Assembly: GCA_963169595.1 (NCBI GenBank)
Contig: CAUJFM010000041.1
Span: 1-7,731, forward strand
DNA length: 7,731 bases
From: Bacteroidota bacterium
Lineage (GTDB): Bacteria > Bacteroidota > Bacteroidia > Flavobacteriales_F > PHOS-HE28
Direction: 5' to 3'
Shown: one piece after another, positions 4,196-7,731 of the stretch
How the letters are laid out: the number at the start of each line of letters is the position of its first letter
How positions within the stretch are numbered: position 1 is the stretch's first letter
Program-made: the position numbers and the translations under genes
Notes under the pieces: model-generated
What the model saw: the letters and a program-made list of their open reading frames with translations, nothing else
Told to the model about the DNA's origin: nothing
Databases searched by the model: none

Positions 4196-6742
4196 ATGAA
4201 ATGGCACCTGCTGGAGATCGGTGAATTGCAACAGGCGTTGGGCGTGGGCGAACAGGGCCTGAGCGAGGCCCGGGCCGCAGAGCGCCTGCATGAGCACGGC
4301 CCGAACGAACTGGAGGGCAAGCGTGAGCGCACCTTGCTCAGCCTGGTTCTGGCCCAGTTCAAGGACCTGATGATCCTGGTGCTGCTCGCGGCCGCTGTGA
4401 TCGCGGGCGCGGTGGGCGACCTCACGGACACCTACATCATCCTGGCCATCGTCGCTGTGAACGCCTTGATCGGCGTGGTGCAGGAGTACCGCGCGGAGAA
4501 GGCGCTGGAGGCCCTGCGGCGCATGGCGGCACCGCAGGCCACGGTACGGCGCGACGGCGTGATGCGCACCGTCCCCGCACGCGAGCTGGTGCCCGGCGAT
4601 GTGGTGCTGCTCGAAGCCGGGCAGGTGGTGCCCGCCGACCTGCGCTTCACCGCCTGCCACGGCCTGCGGATACAGGAGGCCGCGCTCACCGGCGAATCGC
4701 TCGACACCGCCAAGCATCCCGGTGAGCTGGAAGGAGAGGACCTCCCGCTCGGCGACCGCAGCAACATGGGCTACAAGGGCACCGTGGTGGCCAAAGGGCG
4801 TGGCGAAGGCATCGTGGTGGCCACCGGCATGCGCACCGAGATGGGCCGAATCGCCAAGCTGCTGGACCAGGGCACCACCGCTACGCCCTTGCAGAAGCGC
4901 ATGGCCGCCTTTGGCAAGGTGGTGGCCGTGGCCGTGCTCGCCATCTGCGCGGTGCTCTTCGCGGTGGGCTGGCTGCGCGGCGGCGATCCCATGACGCTGC
5001 TGCTCACGTCGATCTCACTGGCCGTGGCCGCCATCCCCGAGGCCCTGCCCGCGCTGATGTCCGTGTCGCTGGCCCTCTCCGCAGCCCGCATGGTGAAGCA
5101 GCAGGCCCTCGTGCGCCGGCTCTCCGCGGTGGAGACGCTCGGCTCCGTCACCGTCATCTGCACCGACAAGACCGGCACGCTCACCCGCAACCGCATGCGC
5201 GTGGAGGAGCTCGTGGTGCTGGACGAGGCCCTGCGTGAACGGCTGCTCCAGGCCATGACGCTCAGCAACGACGTGATGCCCGGGCCCGATGGTCCGGTGG
5301 GTGAGGGAACCGAGCTCGCGCTCTTCGAGCATGCCGAGGCCAACGGCACGCGGAAGGCGGAGGCCGAGGAGGAACTGCCCCGCGTGGCCGAGGTGCCCTT
5401 CGACGCCGTGCGCAAGTGCATGAGCACCATCCACCGCCTGCCCGATGGGCGCCACCTGCTCTTCATCAAGGGCGCGCTGGAGGCCCTATGGGAACGCGTG
5501 CCGTCACCCGATCCCCGCTGGCGTACCGAGGCCGACCGCCTCGCCGCCGAGGGGCTCCGCGTGATGGCCCTGGGCTGGCGCGAACTGCCGCCGGGGCCCT
5601 TGCCCGAGGACCCTCACGGACTGGAACGCGAGATCACCCTGCTCGGCCTCGCCGGCATCCAAGATCCCCCGCGTGACGAAGTGCCGCAGGCCATAACCGA
5701 CTGCCACGGCGCGGGCATCCGCACGGTGATGATCACCGGCGACCACCCGGTCACGGCGCGGACCATCGCCAGGCGCATCGGCCTGCTGAGCCCGGCGGAG
5801 GCCGAGGACCCGCGCAGCGTGATCACCGGCGCCGAGCTCGCGAAGCTGGATGCCAAGGCCCTGCGCGAGCGGGTCGATCACCTGCGTGTCATCGCCCGCG
5901 TTTCGCCAGAGCAGAAGCTTGACATCGTGGCCGCCCTGCAGGAGCACGGGCACTTCGTGGCCATGACCGGCGATGGCGTGAACGACGCGCCGGCCCTGAA
6001 GCGCGCGGATATCGGCGTGGCCATGGGCATCACCGGTACGGACGTGTCGCGCGAGGCGGCCGACATGGTGCTGCTCGACGACAACTTCGCCACGCTGGCC
6101 CATGCCGTGCGCGAAGGGCGCCGGGTGTTCGACAACATCCGGAAGTTCATCAAGTACATCCTCACGGCCAATGCCGGTGAGATCTGGGCGATAGCGCTCG
6201 CGCCCATGATCGGCCTGCCCATCCCGCTGCTGCCGGTGCACATCCTGTGGATCAACCTCGTCACGGACGGACTGCCCGGGCTCTTCCTCTCCTTGGAGCC
6301 GGCCGAACGTGACCTGATGCAACGGAAGCCACGCCATCCCAAGGAGAGCATCTTCGCCCACGGTCTGGGCACGCATATCCTGTGGGTGGGCCTGCTCATG
6401 GGTGGTGTCACACTCGCCGCGCAGGCGTGGGCCATCCGCAGCGGACATGCGCATTGGCAGACCATCGCGTTCAATGTACTTTGCCTGAGCCAGATGGGCC
6501 ATGTGTGGGCCATCCGCTCGGAACGCTCGTTCTTCCGCACCAACTTCTTCTCCAACCCCGCGCTGCTGGGGGCCGTGGCGCTCACCTTCGGCCTTCAGGC
6601 TCTCGTCACCTTCGTGCCGGTGTTCCAAGGCATCTTCCACACCCAGGCGCTCACGGGGCAGGAGTTCCTCGTGGTCACCGCGCTCTCGTCGGTGGTCTTC
6701 ATCGGGGTGGAGGTGGAAAAGCTGTTCTCCAGGCGGCACTAA
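4196..6742 (+). CDS. P2A-type cation-transporting P-type ATPase (probably Ca2+ export)
   Basis: An 848-residue inner-membrane pump of the SERCA/PMCA class, predicted to move Ca2+ (perhaps Mn2+) out of the cytosol using ATP. In order: an N-terminal cation-ATPase domain (about 1-45); helices M1-M2 (about 48-95); the actuator domain with TGES (165-168); M3-M4 with IPEALP (Glu282); phosphorylation motif DKTGT with Asp324; a nucleotide-binding domain with KGA (425-427); TGD (514-516); the hinge motif TGDGVNDAP (591-599); and M5-M10. Cation-site residues by comparison with SERCA: Asn659 and Glu662 in M5 (NAGE), Asn687, Thr690 and Asp691 in M6 (NLVTDG). The M8 Glu of SERCA appears to be Gln766, as in plasma-membrane Ca2+ pumps. 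The start is firm because an in-frame TGA lies at 4181-4183 and 4196 is the first ATG. No Shine-Dalgarno is seen. Ion specificity is inferred from motifs. The stop overlaps that of the opposing chitinase gene. Confidence 0.92.
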   Translation: MKWHLLEIGELQQALGVGEQGLSEARAAERLHEHGPNELEGKRERTLLSLVLAQFKDLMILVLLAAAVIAGAVGDLTDTYIILAIVAVNALIGVVQEYRAEKALEALRRMAAPQATVRRDGVMRTVPARELVPGDVVLLEAGQVVPADLRFTACHGLRIQEAALTGESLDTAKHPGELEGEDLPLGDRSNMGYKGTVVAKGRGEGIVVATGMRTEMGRIAKLLDQGTTATPLQKRMAAFGKVVAVAVLAICAVLFAVGWLRGGDPMTLLLTSISLAVAAIPEALPALMSVSLALSAARMVKQQALVRRLSAVETLGSVTVICTDKTGTLTRNRMRVEELVVLDEALRERLLQAMTLSNDVMPGPDGPVGEGTELALFEHAEANGTRKAEAEEELPRVAEVPFDAVRKCMSTIHRLPDGRHLLFIKGALEALWERVPSPDPRWRTEADRLAAEGLRVMALGWRELPPGPLPEDPHGLEREITLLGLAGIQDPPRDEVPQAITDCHGAGIRTVMITGDHPVTARTIARRIGLLSPAEAEDPRSVITGAELAKLDAKALRERVDHLRVIARVSPEQKLDIVAALQEHGHFVAMTGDGVNDAPALKRADIGVAMGITGTDVSREAADMVLLDDNFATLAHAVREGRRVFDNIRKFIKYILTANAGEIWAIALAPMIGLPIPLLPVHILWINLVTDGLPGLFLSLEPAERDLMQRKPRHPKESIFAHGLGTHILWVGLLMGGVTLAAQAWAIRSGHAHWQTIAFNVLCLSQMGHVWAIRSERSFFRTNFFSNPALLGAVALTFGLQALVTFVPVFQGIFHTQALTGQEFLVVTALSSVVFIGVEVEKLFSRRH

Positions 6743-7731
6743 CGCGTGACCACCACGCGCCGGGCGGTCACCGGGGCGCCATCACGATGCACGCGCAACA
6801 CGTAGGCGCCCGTGGTCAGGTCGAAGTTCAGCTCAAGGCGGTCGGACGACGCCCGGTCACTGGCCACCACTCGGCCCAAGGCATCGAGCAGGAGCAGGTC
6901 CTCGCCGCCTTGGAGGCCGGCGATGTGCAGCACACCCGCATCCACCGGCACGGGCCACACGCCGATGCCGGCATCAGGCGTTTCCTGCTCCGCCGTGGTG
7001 ATCTCGAAGATGTCCTCATAGGCCTGGGCGTACTCATCGGCCACGGCGCAGCCGCCCACCGCATCCCAGTTGATGCTCCAGGTCATCAGGCCGCGCAGGG
7101 TGGGGTAGGTGGCCACACGCTGGTAGCTGCCCGGCTGCGGACCCGTGCCGCGCAGGTAGTCCACGGCCTGCTCCAGCACAGCGGGGGTGACATAGCCGCC
7201 ACCGGCCGCCAGCGGACAGGCGGGCAGGCCGATGGCCACCTTCTCCGGCGGCAGCGGGGCGAAGAAGCCTCCACCCGTGGTGAAGCCCTGCAGCAGCGCC
7301 TCGGTCTGGCTCACGATGAAGTCGGCGGTGCCCTGGGTGTAGATGCCGCCGTCGATGCCGTACATGCTGCCGCTGTTGTACAGCTGCACCTGCAGGATGT
7401 CCAGGCGGTCCCGCAGCGAATCGATGATGGGCAGGTACGCGCCCCAGATGCCGCCGTAAGCGCTCATGCCGCCCTGCACGTAGGCCGTCTCCGGGGCCAT
7501 GGTCAGCATCATCGGCACGCCATGGGCCACCTCGTACTGGTCGGCGATGCTGTTCACCGCGTCGATCAGGCGGATGATGCGGGCATCGGTGGGGTTGGCG
7601 ATGGTGCCGCCGCTGATGGCCACCGAGGCGCCCTCCAGGTCGATGTCGAGTCCGTCGAAGCCGTAGGTGTTCAGGATGCCCAGCATGCTGCTCACGAACT
7701 GGTCGCGCTCGGCATCGCTGTCCAGGTGCAC
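6739..7731 (-). CDS. GH18 chitinase-like protein with T9SS C-terminal sorting domain (partial)
   Basis: Only the C-terminal 330 residues are in the window; the frame is open at the right edge and the true start and signal peptide lie beyond it. Numbering from the edge, the family 18 glycoside hydrolase catalytic motif DGLDIDLE is at 26-33 with the acid/base Glu33. It is followed by the MAPE stretch (78-81), a QLYN motif (116-119) and the barrel-closing MTWSINWD (216-223, Trp218), all typical of bacterial chitinases. Predicted activity is hydrolysis of chitin or related beta-1,4-GlcNAc polymers; chitin-binding or endo-beta-N-acetylglucosaminidase variants are alternatives, though the intact DxDxE favours catalysis. 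After a linker (about 244-255), residues 256-330 form a beta-rich type IX secretion C-terminal domain (LLLLDALGRVV, then GAYVLRVHRDG, then a basic RRVVVTR end). The protein should therefore be exported, then released or anchored at the cell surface. Its stop overlaps the ATPase stop by four bases. Confidence 0.9.
   Translation of the reverse strand: MHLDSDAERDQFVSSMLGILNTYGFDGLDIDLEGASVAISGGTIANPTDARIIRLIDAVNSIADQYEVAHGVPMMLTMAPETAYVQGGMSAYGGIWGAYLPIIDSLRDRLDILQVQLYNSGSMYGIDGGIYTQGTADFIVSQTEALLQGFTTGGGFFAPLPPEKVAIGLPACPLAAGGGYVTPAVLEQAVDYLRGTGPQPGSYQRVATYPTLRGLMTWSINWDAVGGCAVADEYAQAYEDIFEITTAEQETPDAGIGVWPVPVDAGVLHIAGLQGGEDLLLLDALGRVVASDRASSDRLELNFDLTTGAYVLRVHRDGAPVTARRVVVTR
6743..6759 (+). 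terminator. Perfect GC-rich hairpin directly after the ATPase stop (no U-tract)
   Basis: CGCGTG (6743-6748) and CACGCG (6754-6759) form a perfect 6-bp stem with the 5-base loop ACCAC, beginning on the first base after the TAA at 6740-6742. On the opposite strand it falls within the last codons of the chitinase gene. No T-rich tract follows on either strand. It resembles, in mirror orientation, the hairpin at 3301-3319 and may play the same 3'-end role. Confidence 0.35.

Noticed and set aside
5504..6739. Long minus-strand open frame opposite the second half of the ATPase
   Set aside because: Antisense shadow, His/Arg/Gly-rich with no domain; the ATPase motifs on the plus strand are complete.
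7729..7731. GTG at the right edge as the start of the chitinase gene
   Set aside because: The GH18 barrel would lack its N-terminal strands and signal peptide. The frame simply continues beyond the window, so this is an internal Val codon.
1..7731. CRISPR arrays, tRNA/rRNA genes, insertion sequences, riboswitches
   Set aside because: By eye I saw no spaced direct-repeat arrays, no cloverleaf with a T-loop consensus, no transposase motifs with terminal repeats, and no gene-free stretch longer than about 250 bases.

Overview
This window looks like chromosomal DNA from a GC-rich member of the Bacteroidota (roughly two-thirds G+C by eye). Three things support that: a C-terminal type IX secretion (Por) sorting domain on the last gene, a glmM and a small zinc-ribbon protein that both read like Bacteroidota versions, and promoter-like sequences that fit the Bacteroidota -7 consensus TAnnTTTG rather than sigma-70 boxes, with little sign of Shine-Dalgarno sequences. 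A high-GC environmental Flavobacteriales-type lineage would fit, but that placement is inference.

Layout, left to right. (1) Positions 1-250: what looks like a divergent intergenic region, with a possible minus-strand gene start at 32 that runs off the left edge and one exact TAnnTTTG match on each strand. (2) 251-2850: two co-directional plus-strand genes 41 bp apart, glmM (phosphoglucosamine mutase, cell-wall amino sugar supply) and an IscS/NifS-type cysteine desulfurase. (3) 2906-3322: a 138-residue zinc-ribbon protein of unknown function. (4) 3319-3987, minus strand: a PdeM-like metallophosphoesterase of the ligase-associated DNA repair group, convergent with the zinc-ribbon gene. (5) 4196-6742: a P2A-type (SERCA/PMCA-like) cation-transporting P-type ATPase, divergent from pdeM. 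(6) 6739-7731, minus strand: the C-terminal part of a secreted GH18 chitinase-like protein, cut by the right edge and convergent with the ATPase.

The genes do not form one pathway. They cover cell-wall precursors, sulfur mobilisation, DNA repair, cation export and secreted polysaccharide degradation, as expected of an ordinary chromosomal stretch. I see no mobile element, CRISPR array, tRNA or rRNA, and no convincing new multi-gene system. The most notable structure is at the two convergent junctions. Both gene pairs overlap by exactly four bases through the same CTAA tetranucleotide (TAA on plus, TAG on minus), and in both a perfect 6-bp-arm GC-rich inverted repeat abuts the shared stop. Other points worth a look are the isolated pdeM, the uncharacterised zinc-ribbon protein and a Gln at the M8 cation-site position of the ATPase.
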